This document shows, one piece after another, positions 51,815-62,319 of a DNA stretch of 64,000 nt. The notes under the pieces were generated by a model. That model was given only the letters and a program-made list of their open reading frames with translations, was not told where the DNA came from and made no database searches. Each line of letters opens with the position of its first letter. The stretch's first letter is position 1. The DNA is from Burkholderiales bacterium (GTDB lineage Bacteria > Pseudomonadota > Gammaproteobacteria > Burkholderiales > Casimicrobiaceae). The position numbers and the translations under genes were made by a program. Location of the stretch: positions 1 through 64,000 of the forward strand of contig JABTUF010000003.1 of assembly GCA_015075645.1 (NCBI GenBank), written 5' to 3'.

Positions 51815-53380
51815 ATGACGCGTACCGCGCCTCCGAACGTCGTGCTGCTGATGGCCGACCAGCTCACGCCTTTCGCGTTGCCCTTCCACGGCCATCCGGT
51901 CACGCAGGCGCCGGCGTTGTCGCGCCTCGCGGCGGAAGGGGTCGTTTTCGACGCGGCGTACTGCAACTCTCCCATCTGCGCACCGTCGCGATTCTCGATG
52001 CTGTCGGGCCGAATGCCGCACGCCATCGGTGCTTGGGACAACGCGTGCGAGTTTCCGTCGGAGATTCCGACGATGGCCCACTACCTGCGCGCGGCAGGAT
52101 ACCGGGCGATCCTCGCCGGAAAGATGCATTTCGTCGGCCCGGATCAGCTCCACGGATTCGACGAACGGCTCACGACCGATATCTACCCCGCCGACTTCCT
52201 CTGGGTGCCCGACTGGTCCCGCGGCCCGCAGTACCGGCCCACCGGGGTGGGCATGGGCCACGTGGTGGACGCGGGACCCTGTCTGCGCAACATGCAGATC
52301 GACTACGACGAGGAAGTCGCGCACGTCGCAGTTCAGAAGATCTACGATCTCGCGCGGGAGAAGGTGGCCCCGTTCTTCCTGATCGTGTCGTTCACGCACC
52401 CGCATCCGCCGTTCGTCGCACGGCAGGACGAATGGGATCTCTACGAGGACGCCGCCATCGATGCTCCGCGGGTGCCTCCGATACCGTTCGAAGCGCTCGA
52501 CCCGCACAGCCGATGGCTGTACGTCGCGCACGGGCAGGACCGACACACGGTCACCGCGGAGCACGTGCGCGCCGCGCGCCGCGCGTACTACGCGATGGTG
52601 AGCTACGTCGATGGCAGGATCGGCGCGGTGCTCGAAGCCCTCGACCGCTCGGGGCTGGGCAGCGAGGCGGTGGTGGTGTTCTGCGCGGACCATGGCGAGA
52701 TGCTCGGCGAGCGGGGCATGTGGTACAAGCAGACGTTCTACGAACCTTCAGTACGCGTACCGCTCGTGGTGCGCGCCCCTGGTGCGGCGCCACGCCGAAG
52801 CGGCGCGGTGACGTCGCTCGTCGACCTCCTGCCCACGTTCCTCGAGCTGGCTTCGAGCGCGGGTGCCGCGGTCGTGCCGGTCGATCCGCTGGCCGGGCGC
52901 AGCCTCGTGGACTTGCTCGACGGACGCACAGACGGCGCCGGCCGCGAGGCGGTGTCCGAGTATTCGTCGGAGGGAGTGATCGCGCCGTCGCGCATGGTAC
53001 GCCGCGACAACTGGAAGTACGTGTACACGAGCGGTCTTCCGCCTCTCATGTTCGATTTGGCGCAGGATCCGCGGGAACTCCACAATCGCGCCGGCGATCC
53101 TGCGGTAGCCGATCTCGAGAAAGCGCTGCGTTCGCGCGTTCTCGCGGACTGGGATCCGGTTGAGGTGGATGGCCGGATTCGCGCGAGCCAGAAGCGGCGC
53201 CTGTTCCTGCGCGAGCTCGCGCTCGAGTCAGGTGCTTTCCCCGAATGGAACTTCGAGGCGCGCGCGGGAGATGCCAGGCGTTTCGTGCGCCCCGCAACGG
53301 CGACGGGCGCAGTCGGCGCCAAGCCGCGCGCCCGGTTCCCCTATGTCGACCCCACGCCGCCGGACCGACCGGCGACCTGA
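51815..53380 (+). CDS. Sulfatase (choline-sulfatase-like)
   Basis: 521 residues, ATG 51815. NVVLLMADQLTPFALPFHGHP (metal site), CNSPICAPSRFSMLSGRMPHAIG with the full C-x-P-S-R formylglycine motif (Cys ~residue 54), GKMHFVGPDQLHGFDER, SFTHPHPPFVA, FCADHGEMLGERGMWYKQTFYEPSVRVPL and the choline-sulfatase-type C-terminus (SRMVRRDNWKYVYTS). It resembles BetC closely, but the operon holds a sugar-type transporter, so the natural substrate may be another sulfate ester. Confidence 0.9.
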   Translation: MTRTAPPNVVLLMADQLTPFALPFHGHPVTQAPALSRLAAEGVVFDAAYCNSPICAPSRFSMLSGRMPHAIGAWDNACEFPSEIPTMAHYLRAAGYRAILAGKMHFVGPDQLHGFDERLTTDIYPADFLWVPDWSRGPQYRPTGVGMGHVVDAGPCLRNMQIDYDEEVAHVAVQKIYDLAREKVAPFFLIVSFTHPHPPFVARQDEWDLYEDAAIDAPRVPPIPFEALDPHSRWLYVAHGQDRHTVTAEHVRAARRAYYAMVSYVDGRIGAVLEALDRSGLGSEAVVVFCADHGEMLGERGMWYKQTFYEPSVRVPLVVRAPGAAPRRSGAVTSLVDLLPTFLELASSAGAAVVPVDPLAGRSLVDLLDGRTDGAGREAVSEYSSEGVIAPSRMVRRDNWKYVYTSGLPPLMFDLAQDPRELHNRAGDPAVADLEKALRSRVLADWDPVEVDGRIRASQKRRLFLRELALESGAFPEWNFEARAGDARRFVRPATATGAVGAKPRARFPYVDPTPPDRPAT

Positions 53381-53434
53381 CGCGATGCCGCGACGCGGCA
53401 TGACCCACGAGCGCCCCACCCCGAGGAGGATCCG

Positions 53435-54847
53435 ATGGACCAACGAGAGTCGAAAGGACCGGCGAAGGTGTCACGCCGCCGGTGGATCGCGCAAGGCGCC
53501 GCCATCGGTGCCGCCACCGTCGGAGCGCCGTGGGTCGCGCGCTTCGCGCACGCGCAGGCGGCCGACTTGGGCCCATGGCAGTCGGCGAAGGTCAATTGGC
53601 GGCAGGCGGAGGGTGCCGAGATCACGGTGGCGGTGATCCCAGCCTCCTACTTCGACAACCTGATCGCGATCGCCCCTCAGTTCGAGGCGCTGACCGGCGT
53701 GAAGGTGCGCTTCGAGAAGGTCCCCCCGGGACAGATCAGGCAGAAGGCGATGCTCGACCTCTCGTCGAAGACGGCGACGTATGCGACATCGGCGACCGAT
53801 CCGATGTACTACCCGCTCTATGTCGCCAACAAATGGGTCGATCCGCTCGACCGATATCTCGGCGACCCCACGCTGACGGACGCGGCGTGGTTCAACTACG
53901 GCGACATCCTGAAGGCATGGCGCGACGCGGCGTCCATCGACGGAAAGCCCTACGGGATGCCGTACGACGGCGAAGTCACGGTGCAGGTCTATCGCAAGGA
54001 TCTCTACGACGCGAAGGGGCTGAAGCCCGCCGAGACGTTCGACGACTACCTGAAGAACGCAGCCGCGCTCAACGACCCGGGGAACCGCATGAGCGGGATG
54101 GCGCTGCGCGGTTTCGCCGGCGCCGGGCAGAACATGTACATCTACCCGTCGATCTTCCGCGGCTACGGCGGACAGTGGTTCGCCGGGAGCGCGATCAAGG
54201 TCAATTCGCCGCAGGCCGTCGACGCGCTGGTCTGGTATGTCGATGGCCTGACGAAGTATGCCCCGGCGGCAGTGCGCAACTGGAACTGGCCCGACATCGC
54301 GGATGCGTTCTCGCAAGGGACGTTGGGCGCGTACATCGATGCACACTCGTCGGCCGCCGTGCTCAACAATCCGGAGAAGTCCAGAGTGATCGGCAAGATC
54401 GGCTTCGCGCGCTGGCCCAAGGGCCCTTCGGGCAGGCGCGTCACGTCGATCTGGAACTGGGGCTTCCCGATCAACGCGGCGTTGTCCGACAAGGCGAAGA
54501 AGGCGACCTGGTTGTTCGTCACCTGGGCAGCCTCGGCCGAGACACAGGCTCGGACGTCGTGGAAGTTCTCGGGTCCCGCGAAGCGTTCCGGCGTCAACCG
54601 CACCTCGCTGTGGCGCTCGCCGGATTTCGGCGCCGCGATGAAGGACTCCGGCGCGAACTTCGTCCAGGCGGCGCTCGACTCGCTGGAACAGGACACGGAC
54701 GTCGACTGGCGGCCACGCGTACCGCAGTGGCCCGCGATCGGCGACACCATGGCCACCGCGGTCCAGGCGGCACTCGTCGGTCAGAAGAAGCCGAAGGAGG
54801 CACTCGACGAGGCTCAGGCGCGGATCGACCAGATCATGAAGGCGTGA
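53435..54847 (+). CDS. ABC transporter substrate-binding protein (sugar type, family 1)
   Basis: 470 residues; ATG 53435 after GAGGAGG. Tat signal SRRRWIAQGAAIGAATVGAPWVARFAHAQ. The mature part AEITVAVIPASYFDNLIAIAPQFEALTGVKVRFEKVPPGQ, YGMPYDGEVTVQVYRKDLYDAKGL and SIWNWGFPINAALSDKAKKATWLFVTW fit family 1 solute-binding proteins for sugars and polyols. Its ligand is presumably the sulfated compound attacked by the sulfatases. Confidence 0.92.
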   Translation: MDQRESKGPAKVSRRRWIAQGAAIGAATVGAPWVARFAHAQAADLGPWQSAKVNWRQAEGAEITVAVIPASYFDNLIAIAPQFEALTGVKVRFEKVPPGQIRQKAMLDLSSKTATYATSATDPMYYPLYVANKWVDPLDRYLGDPTLTDAAWFNYGDILKAWRDAASIDGKPYGMPYDGEVTVQVYRKDLYDAKGLKPAETFDDYLKNAAALNDPGNRMSGMALRGFAGAGQNMYIYPSIFRGYGGQWFAGSAIKVNSPQAVDALVWYVDGLTKYAPAAVRNWNWPDIADAFSQGTLGAYIDAHSSAAVLNNPEKSRVIGKIGFARWPKGPSGRRVTSIWNWGFPINAALSDKAKKATWLFVTWAASAETQARTSWKFSGPAKRSGVNRTSLWRSPDFGAAMKDSGANFVQAALDSLEQDTDVDWRPRVPQWPAIGDTMATAVQAALVGQKKPKEALDEAQARIDQIMKA

Positions 54848-54872
54848 CTCGAAGGGAGCGGTCCGGCGGCCC

Positions 54873-55769
54873 ATGACCCGCGCAGCGACCGTGGGCGCGC
54901 GCGCGGCCGGCGCGGAGCGACGCTTCGCGCTGGCCCTCTTCGCGCCCGCTTTTCTCGTCCTCGTGCTGACGACGACGGCGCCGCTCGTCTACCTCCTGTG
55001 GTCGAGCTTCATGCGCATCGACCTTTCGATGCCGTGGCTGTCCGGATTCGCGGGGCTCGGCAACTACGTCCAGATGGCCGGAGATCCGCGGTTCTGGAAC
55101 TCGCTCGTGCTCACCGGCATCTACACGGTCAGCACGGTCGTGCTGCAGGTCGCGATCGGATTGTCGCTCGCGCTTCTCGTCCTCAGCATTCCCGCCGGGC
55201 AGGCGGTGCTGCGCGTGGCGGCGATCCTGCCCATCGTGCTGGCTCCGGTCGTGGTCGGCCTCTTCTGGCGCACGCTGGTGCTCGCTCCCGACGTCGGACT
55301 CGTCGATGTGGCGGCCCGGGCGCTGGGATTCGAGAGCCGCAACTGGCTGGGCGATCCGCAGCTCGCGCTCGTCTCGGTGATCGCGATCCACACCTGGCAG
55401 TGGACGCCGTTCGCGTTCCTCGTGATCCTCGCCAGCCTGGCGGCCCTTCCGCCGGACGTGTTCGAGGCGGCCCGGATCGACCGGGCGACGCCCTGGCAGC
55501 GCTTCCGGCACATCACGCTGCCCCTGATTCGCCCGGCCATCGTGATCGTCGTCATCATGCGCATGATGACCGCGCTCTCCGCGTTCGCCGCGATCTTCGC
55601 GGCGACCGGCGGAGGGCCGGGCACGGCGACGGAGATCCTCAACCTCTACGCCTACCGGACGTCGTTCTCGGAACTCAACCTGGGCTACGGCTCGGCGCTC
55701 GCCGTGGTGCTGCTCGTCATCACCTCCGCGGTGTCCCTCCTCATGTTCCGGCTGAGGCGCGCGCGATGA
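54873..55769 (+). CDS. ABC sugar transporter permease (MalF/UgpA type)
   Basis: 298 residues, ATG 54873. Six transmembrane segments. FNSLVLTGIYT-like region at the start of the permease domain and the coupling loop LPPDVFEAARIDRATPWQRFRHITLPLIRPA (EAA motif). Overlaps the next gene by four bases (ATGA at 55766-55769). Confidence 0.93.
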   Translation: MTRAATVGARAAGAERRFALALFAPAFLVLVLTTTAPLVYLLWSSFMRIDLSMPWLSGFAGLGNYVQMAGDPRFWNSLVLTGIYTVSTVVLQVAIGLSLALLVLSIPAGQAVLRVAAILPIVLAPVVVGLFWRTLVLAPDVGLVDVAARALGFESRNWLGDPQLALVSVIAIHTWQWTPFAFLVILASLAALPPDVFEAARIDRATPWQRFRHITLPLIRPAIVIVVIMRMMTALSAFAAIFAATGGGPGTATEILNLYAYRTSFSELNLGYGSALAVVLLVITSAVSLLMFRLRRAR

Positions 55770-56605
55770 CATCACGACACGTTCGTTCGCTCGCGCTCCT
55801 GGTGCTCGCCTGCGCGTTCATGGCGGCATGGGTGGTGCCGGTGCTCTGGGGCCTGCTCACTTCGTTCAAGAGCGAGCGGGACGTCCTTGCCTACCCGCCG
55901 CTGGTGGTCTTCGAGCCGACGCTCGCGAATTATCGCGACGTGATGTTCGGGTCTTCGAGCATTCTGCCCAACCTCGCGTCGAGCCTGATCGTGGCGGGGT
56001 CGGCGACCCTCGCGACGATGCTGTTCGCGATTCCGGCGGCGTACGCACTTGCGCGGCTGACCCTGCCGGCGAAGCGCGCCGGCGGATTCTACGTGCTTGC
56101 CACCCAGATGCTTCCACCGGTCGGCCTGATCATTCCCTACTACCTCGTGCTGCAGAAGATCTCCGGCCTCGACACTTACGGAGGGCTGATCGTCATCTAC
56201 ATCACGTTCTCGCTGCCCTTCGCGATCTGGCTGATGGTTTCCTACTTCGAGGACGTTCCACCGGAGATGGAGGAGGCGGCACTGCTCGACCGCGCCGGGC
56301 GCCTCCGTGCCCTGTGGCACGTGATCCTGCCGCAGGTGCGCGGGGGCGTCGCGGTCACCACGATCTTCGTGTTCCTGAACGCGTGGAACGAGTTCCTGTT
56401 CGCGGTCGTGCTGGGCGGCAACCGCGTGCGGCCCGTGACGGTCGCGATGTTCAACTTCATCTCCGTCGAGCAGACGCAGTGGGCGCGCCTCGCCGCCGGG
56501 GCGATGCTCGCCATGGCGCCGGTGATCGTGCTCGGACTCGTCGCCCAGCGCCACATCGTCAAAGGACTCACCGTGGGAGCGGTCAAGGGAGGCGGGCGGC
56601 GATGA
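55766..56605 (+). CDS. ABC sugar transporter permease (MalG/UgpE type)
   Basis: 279 residues, ATG 55766. Six transmembrane segments, with VPPEMEEAALLDRAGRLRALWHVILPQVRGG as the EAA loop and FLNAWNEFLFAVVLGGN near the end, typical of MalG-type permeases. Four-base overlap with the ATPase gene (ATGA at 56602). Confidence 0.93.
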   Translation: MTSRHVRSLALLVLACAFMAAWVVPVLWGLLTSFKSERDVLAYPPLVVFEPTLANYRDVMFGSSSILPNLASSLIVAGSATLATMLFAIPAAYALARLTLPAKRAGGFYVLATQMLPPVGLIIPYYLVLQKISGLDTYGGLIVIYITFSLPFAIWLMVSYFEDVPPEMEEAALLDRAGRLRALWHVILPQVRGGVAVTTIFVFLNAWNEFLFAVVLGGNRVRPVTVAMFNFISVEQTQWARLAAGAMLAMAPVIVLGLVAQRHIVKGLTVGAVKGGGRR

Positions 56606-57654
56606 GCGGTAAGGGCCACGTCGCGCTGGAAGGAATCGTGAAGCGACACGGCACGTTCACCGCGTTGCATGGGATCGATCTCGAGATACGGCCGGGCGAG
56701 TTCTTCGCGCTGCTGGGGCCCTCCGGCTCAGGCAAGACGACGACACTGCGCATCCTCGCGGGTCTCGAGACCGCCGATGCCGGCCGCGTGATCGTCGACG
56801 GCGAGGACGTGACCGATCGCGAGCCGGGCGAGCGGGACGTCGCGATGGTGTTCCAGAGCTATGCGCTGTATCCGCACATGACCGTGGCCGGGAACATCGC
56901 CTTTCCGCTGAGGATGGTGGGCGTGCCGAAGGCGGAGATCGCTTCGGCGGTGCGAGACGCCGCCGCCCGCGTGCGGATCGATCACCTGCTCGACCGCCGC
57001 CCGGGGCAGCTCTCCGGCGGACAGCAGCAAAGGTGTGCGCTGGCGCGCGCCATCGTGCGCAAGCCGCGCCTGTTCTTGCTGGATGAACCGCTGTCCAATC
57101 TCGACGCGAAGCTGCGCGTGGAGACTCGTGTCGAGCTGCGCAAGCTGCAGCGCGCGCTGGGAGCGACCGCCGTGTACGTGACGCACGACCAGGAGGAGGC
57201 GATGACGATCGCCGATCGCCTCGCGGTGTTCGTCGAAGGGCGGATCGTGCAGGTCGGAACGCCGGAGGAGGTGTTCGCCCGTCCCGCTACCGTGGTCGTT
57301 GCGGGATTCCTCGGCAGTCCTGCGATGAACCTCATCCCCGGCCGCGTGTCCGGTGGGGGACTCCAGGTGGCAGGGCATACCATTCCGCTCGGATTCGAGC
57401 CGGGAGCAGACGGCGAGGTGACCGTCGGCGTACGTCCGGGCGCGGTCCGGCTCGCCGAAACGGGTATCCCGGGGCGCGTCTACCTGGTCGAGGATCTCGG
57501 GGATACCACGATCGTCGACGTGGAAGTCGGCGATCGACTGCTCAAGATGCGCTCGGATCACCGCCCCCCGGTTCGAGAGGGAGACGCGGTACGGGTCTCC
57601 TTCCCTCCGGACGCCATCCATCTCTTCGAGAGCCCCTCAGGCCGGAGGCGATGA
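56602..57654 (+). CDS. ABC sugar transporter ATPase (MalK/UgpC type)
   Basis: 350 residues. Walker A GPSGSGKTT, Q-loop VFQSYALYPHMTV, signature LSGGQQQR, Walker B LFLLDEPLSNLDAKLR, His switch VYVTHDQEEAM, followed by the regulatory TOBE-like region (GVRPGAVRLAETGIPGRVYLVEDLGD). Last gene of the LacI-controlled operon. Confidence 0.95.
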   Translation: MSGKGHVALEGIVKRHGTFTALHGIDLEIRPGEFFALLGPSGSGKTTTLRILAGLETADAGRVIVDGEDVTDREPGERDVAMVFQSYALYPHMTVAGNIAFPLRMVGVPKAEIASAVRDAAARVRIDHLLDRRPGQLSGGQQQRCALARAIVRKPRLFLLDEPLSNLDAKLRVETRVELRKLQRALGATAVYVTHDQEEAMTIADRLAVFVEGRIVQVGTPEEVFARPATVVVAGFLGSPAMNLIPGRVSGGGLQVAGHTIPLGFEPGADGEVTVGVRPGAVRLAETGIPGRVYLVEDLGDTTIVDVEVGDRLLKMRSDHRPPVREGDAVRVSFPPDAIHLFESPSGRRR

Positions 57655-57730
57655 CCCGTCGTCCCGACGGACGCTACCGGCATTGACCGTGGCGCATAAT
57701 GTGCAAGATGCGCATTCCGCTGGTCCGCCC

Positions 57731-58984
57731 GTGACGCCCGACGCCCACAAGCCCAAGCACATCCGCCTCACCTCGCACCCGGTCGAAGGTGCGTACGGCG
57801 CGCTGCCGATCCACTGGGGCCGTGCCGACCCGAAGGCGCGCGGACCGATCGTCGGCAGCACGACGAACCGCAGCCAGCGCAACGTCATCGGGACGCACAG
57901 CGGCAGCTACGGCGTGTACCGCGCGCTCGCGGTCGCCGCCGGCGCGCTGGTGCGCGGGCACAAGCCCGATCTCACCAATACCGCGCCCACCGATCCGATC
58001 GGCCCGTACCCGCAGTGGGGCGACCCGACGAAGATCGTCTCGATGGATCCGTTCGGCGCGGTCGTGGCCGGGGTGTTCGCCGACGAGATCGCCGCCGGCT
58101 ACGACGTCCGCCCGACGATCGCGGTGACGAAGGCGCACATCGACCTGCCGGAAGTGCACGCGGCGATGGCCGCGGGGCGCCTCGTCGCCGACGGGCGCAT
58201 TCTGCTCGCGAACGGCGGGGCCGTCGTGACGAAGGCCGCGATCGAGCCGGTGTGGTGGCTGCCGGGCGTCGCCGCGCGCTTCGGCGTCGTCGAGAGCGAC
58301 CTGCGCCGCGTGCTGTTCGAGGAGACCGGCGGCATGTACCCGGAACTCGTCACGCGCAGCGATCTCGAGGTGTTCCTGCCGCCGATCGGCGGGCAGACCG
58401 CGTACGTGTTCGGCGATCCGAAGCATCTCGCGGATCCGTCGGTGACGCTCACCGCGCGCGTGCACGACGAGTGCAACGGCTCCGACGTGTTCGGATCCGA
58501 CATCTGTACCTGCCGCCCCTACCTCACCCACGCGATCGAGGAGTGCATCCGCGGCGCGCAGACGGGCGGCGTGGGGCTCGTGGTCTACTGCCGCAAGGAG
58601 GGTCGCGCGCTGGGCGAGGTCACCAAGTTCCTCGTCTACAACGCGCGCAAGCGGCAGGCGGGCGGCGACTCGGCGTCGAACTACTTCCTGCGCACCGAGT
58701 GCGTCGCGGGCGTGCAGGACATGCGCTTCCAGGAACTGATGCCCGACGTGCTGCACTGGTTCGGCATCCGGCGCATCCATCGCCTGGTCTCGATGAGCAA
58801 CATGAAGTTCGACGCGATCGTCGGCGGCGGCATCGAGGTCGGCGAGCGCGTCCCGATTCCCGACGACCTCATCCCGGCCGACGCGAAGGTCGAGATGGAC
58901 GCGAAGATGGCGGCGGGCTACTTCACCGAGGGCGCGAAGCCCGACGAGGCGCGGCTCAAGGCGACGAAGGGCCGCGAGTTGTGA
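57731..58984 (+). CDS. urc1: GTP cyclohydrolase II homologue of the URC uracil-degradation pathway
   Basis: 417 residues from GTG 57731; TTG 57683 or GTG 57689 would lengthen it by atypical residues. The C-terminal half is GTP-cyclohydrolase-II-like: [21 protein letters not shown] with the zinc-binding C-x10-C-x-C, then [23 protein letters not shown]. The N-terminal half ([31 protein letters not shown]) is the extension typical of URC1 and distinguishes it from RibA. In the URC pathway this protein acts on uracil-derived nucleotides. The neighbours DUF1688 and upp support the assignment. It overlaps the next frame closely. Confidence 0.88.
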   Translation: MTPDAHKPKHIRLTSHPVEGAYGALPIHWGRADPKARGPIVGSTTNRSQRNVIGTHSGSYGVYRALAVAAGALVRGHKPDLTNTAPTDPIGPYPQWGDPTKIVSMDPFGAVVAGVFADEIAAGYDVRPTIAVTKAHIDLPEVHAAMAAGRLVADGRILLANGGAVVTKAAIEPVWWLPGVAARFGVVESDLRRVLFEETGGMYPELVTRSDLEVFLPPIGGQTAYVFGDPKHLADPSVTLTARVHDECNGSDVFGSDICTCRPYLTHAIEECIRGAQTGGVGLVVYCRKEGRALGEVTKFLVYNARKRQAGGDSASNYFLRTECVAGVQDMRFQELMPDVLHWFGIRRIHRLVSMSNMKFDAIVGGGIEVGERVPIPDDLIPADAKVEMDAKMAAGYFTEGAKPDEARLKATKGREL

Positions 58985-59076
58985 TCCCTCCCGGGCGGGC
59001 CGGGCGCGCGGACGGCGGGGGGCGCGGCGAATTCGGGACGGCGCTCCGGTCGAGTCCGGATTCGGCCGGCGACGGG

Positions 59077-60240
59077 ATGGGGGTCCTGCGCGATCCGGCC
59101 GTCATCCGCGAGCGTTGCCGGAACATCCTCGCTGCCGCCGACGCGGGACGCACGCGACACCTCGCGGTCGATCGCTCGAAGCTCGAAGCCTGCGCGACCC
59201 TCGTCGCCGAGGTGACGCGACGCCGCTATCCGTCGCTCGTCATTCCCTACCACAGCCGCTGGCGCCATTTCGAGGCGGGTGGCGTCGATCGCGCCGCCGT
59301 GCTCGACCGCGCGCTCGACGGCTGCAGCGCGATCGAGGCGGCGCTGGCGCGCATCGACCTCACGATCGCGAGCGTGCTCGTCGACGCCGGCGCGGGGGCG
59401 CGCTGGACCTGGGTCGAGCAGGAGACCGGCGGGCGCTACGCGCGTTCCGAGGGGCTCGGGGTCGCGAGCTTCCGCGCGTTCCTCGCGGGGACGTTCTCGG
59501 CAACGCCCGGCGATCCGGCACGCGCCGACGCCCGCGCCCTCGCGCGCATCGACGCGGCGACGCTCGCGCCGATCTTCCAGGCGAGCGAGGCGAATCCGCT
59601 CGTCGGACTGGACGGCCGGGCCGCGCTGCTGCGACGCCTGTCCACGGTCGACGCACGGCCGTCGCTGCCGTTCCTGCCGCTCATCGAGCGCGGCGGCGAC
59701 GTTCCCGCCGCCTCGCTCCTCGCGGTGCTGCTCGAACGCTTCGGCACCATCTGGCCGAACGGCGCCTCGCTGGGCGGCGTGGCGCTCGGCGACACCTGGG
59801 CGCATCCGTCCGCCGGCGGCGAAGGCGTGTCGGAGGGCTACGTGCCGTTCCACAAGCTCTCGCAATGGCTCGCCTATTCGCTGTTCGAGCCGTTCGAGCG
59901 CGCCGCTCAGCGCATCGTCGGGCGCGACGTGCTGACCGCGCTGCCCGAGTACCGCAACGGCGGCCTGCTGCTCGACACGGGCGTTCTCGCGCTGCGCGAC
60001 CCCGCCGATGCCCGTCGCCGCCACGCGGTCGGCAGCGAACTCGTGGTCGAATGGCGGGCGTTGACGGTCGCATTGGTCGACGAACTCGCGCCGCGCATCC
60101 GCGCGAAGCTCGGCCGCCCGGACCTGCCGCTGGCCTGCATTCTCGAAGGCGGCACCTGGGCCGCGGGCCGCGAGACCGCCGCGAGGCTGCGCGGCGGCGA
60201 ACCGCCGCTCGCGATCGACAGCGACGGCACCGTCTTCTGA
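59077..60240 (+). CDS. urc4: DUF1688 protein (URC4-like) of uracil degradation
   Basis: 387 residues from ATG 59077; GTG 58981 is an in-frame alternative overlapping the previous stop. [72 protein letters not shown] [16 protein letters not shown] and [18 protein letters not shown] are the DUF1688 signature. Genetic work on yeast links URC4 to uracil catabolism; the chemistry of the step is not well known. The order urc1-urc4-upp is the usual bacterial one. Confidence 0.9.
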   Translation: MGVLRDPAVIRERCRNILAAADAGRTRHLAVDRSKLEACATLVAEVTRRRYPSLVIPYHSRWRHFEAGGVDRAAVLDRALDGCSAIEAALARIDLTIASVLVDAGAGARWTWVEQETGGRYARSEGLGVASFRAFLAGTFSATPGDPARADARALARIDAATLAPIFQASEANPLVGLDGRAALLRRLSTVDARPSLPFLPLIERGGDVPAASLLAVLLERFGTIWPNGASLGGVALGDTWAHPSAGGEGVSEGYVPFHKLSQWLAYSLFEPFERAAQRIVGRDVLTALPEYRNGGLLLDTGVLALRDPADARRRHAVGSELVVEWRALTVALVDELAPRIRAKLGRPDLPLACILEGGTWAAGRETAARLRGGEPPLAIDSDGTVF

Positions 60241-60254
60241 CACTCGAGGTGACC

Positions 60255-60890
<636 letters not shown>

Positions 60891-60919
60891 CCGTCGCGAA
60901 TCGGGGCCTCATCGGCGCC

Positions 60920-62197
60920 ATGGCTGACCTGCTCGTCCGAAACGCGACGCTGCCCGACGGCAGGACGGACGTCGACATCCTGTGCGACGGCGGGCGCATC
61001 GCCGACGTCGCGCCCCGGATCTCCGCCTCGGCGGATCGCACGGTCGACGCCGGCGGGATGCTCGTCTCGCCGCCCTTCGTCGACGCGCACTTCCACATGG
61101 ACTCGACGCTGACCTACGGAATGCCGCGGGTCAACGCGAGCGGCACGCTGCTCGAGGGCATCGCGCTGTGGGGCGAGCTGAAACCGACGCTCACGCAGGA
61201 CGCGATCGTCGGGCGTGCACTCGCCTACTGCGACTGGGCGGTCGGCAAGGGGCTGCTCGCGATCCGCTCGCACGTGGACACCTCGGACCCGCGCCTCCTC
61301 GCGGTCGAGGCGCTCCTCGACGTGCGCGAGCGCGTGAAGCCGTACCTCGACCTGCAGCTCGTCGCGTTTCCGCAGGACGGGCTGTTCCGCTCTCCGGGCG
61401 CGCTCGGAAACCTCGAGCGCGCGCTCGCGATGGGCGTCGACGTCGTCGGCGGCATCCCGCACTTCGAGCGCACGATGGCCGAGGGAACCGAGAGCGTGCG
61501 CGTGCTGTGCGAGATCGCCGCGAACCTCGGCAAGCGCGTCGACCTGCACTGCGACGAGACCGACGACCCGATGTCGCGCCACGTCGAGACGCTCGCGTAC
61601 CACGCGCAGCGGCTGGGACTGCAGGGCCGGGTCGCCGGCTCGCACCTGACGTCGATGCACTCGATGGACAACTACTACGTGTCGAAGCTGATCCCGCTGA
61701 TGCGCGAGGCGGGGGTCGCTGCGATCGCGAACCCGCTCATCAACATCACGATCCAGGGCCGGCACGACACCTACCCGAAGCGCCGCGGCATGACCCGCGT
61801 GCCGGAACTCCTCGCGGCCGGCGTGCCGGTCGCGTTCGGGCACGACTGCGTGATGGACCCGTGGTATCCGCTGGGCAGCGGCGACATGCTGGAGGTCGCC
61901 TCGATGGGGTTGCACGTCGCGCAGATGACCGGGCAGGACGCGATGCGCCGATGTTTCGCGGCCGTGACGACGACGCCTGCGTCGATCCTCGGTCTCGATG
62001 GCTACGGCATCGCGAAGGGCTGCCGCGCGGACCTCGTGCTGCTCGAAGCGCGCGATCCTGTCGAGGCGATCAGGTTGCGAGCGCCTCGACTCGCGGTCGT
62101 GCGCGCGGGCCGCATCGTCTCGACCGCCGCTTCGGCGCGCGCGGCCCTCGACCTCCCGGGCCGTCCGGCGACGACCGGCTTCCTGTCCGGGCGCTGA
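60920..62197 (+). CDS. codA: Cytosine deaminase
   Basis: 425 residues, ATG 60920. An amidohydrolase with VSPPFVDAHFHMDST (HxH metal site), RSHVDTSDP, VDLHCDETDDPMSRHVETLA (proton-shuttling Glu), GSHLTSMHSMDNYY and FGHDCVMDPWYPLGSGDMLEVA, the last being diagnostic of CodA. Deaminates cytosine to uracil, which feeds upp and the URC genes immediately upstream. Cytoplasmic. Confidence 0.93.
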   Translation: MADLLVRNATLPDGRTDVDILCDGGRIADVAPRISASADRTVDAGGMLVSPPFVDAHFHMDSTLTYGMPRVNASGTLLEGIALWGELKPTLTQDAIVGRALAYCDWAVGKGLLAIRSHVDTSDPRLLAVEALLDVRERVKPYLDLQLVAFPQDGLFRSPGALGNLERALAMGVDVVGGIPHFERTMAEGTESVRVLCEIAANLGKRVDLHCDETDDPMSRHVETLAYHAQRLGLQGRVAGSHLTSMHSMDNYYVSKLIPLMREAGVAAIANPLINITIQGRHDTYPKRRGMTRVPELLAAGVPVAFGHDCVMDPWYPLGSGDMLEVASMGLHVAQMTGQDAMRRCFAAVTTTPASILGLDGYGIAKGCRADLVLLEARDPVEAIRLRAPRLAVVRAGRIVSTAASARAALDLPGRPATTGFLSGR

Positions 62198-62319
62198 CGA
62201 ACCGGCCCGTCGCGCTCGCGCCATGACGAGCGCAGGCGCGGCGCTCTCGCGGATGGCTATACTTGCGCCTCTCGCCGACCCGCCGACAAAGGCGCGCGCC
62301 GGCACGACCGGGAGTCCCG

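Noticed and set aside
57674..58780. 368-codon minus-strand ORF opposite urc1
   Set aside because: Antisense of the GTP cyclohydrolase-like gene; no motif, and the sense strand has zinc-site cysteines.
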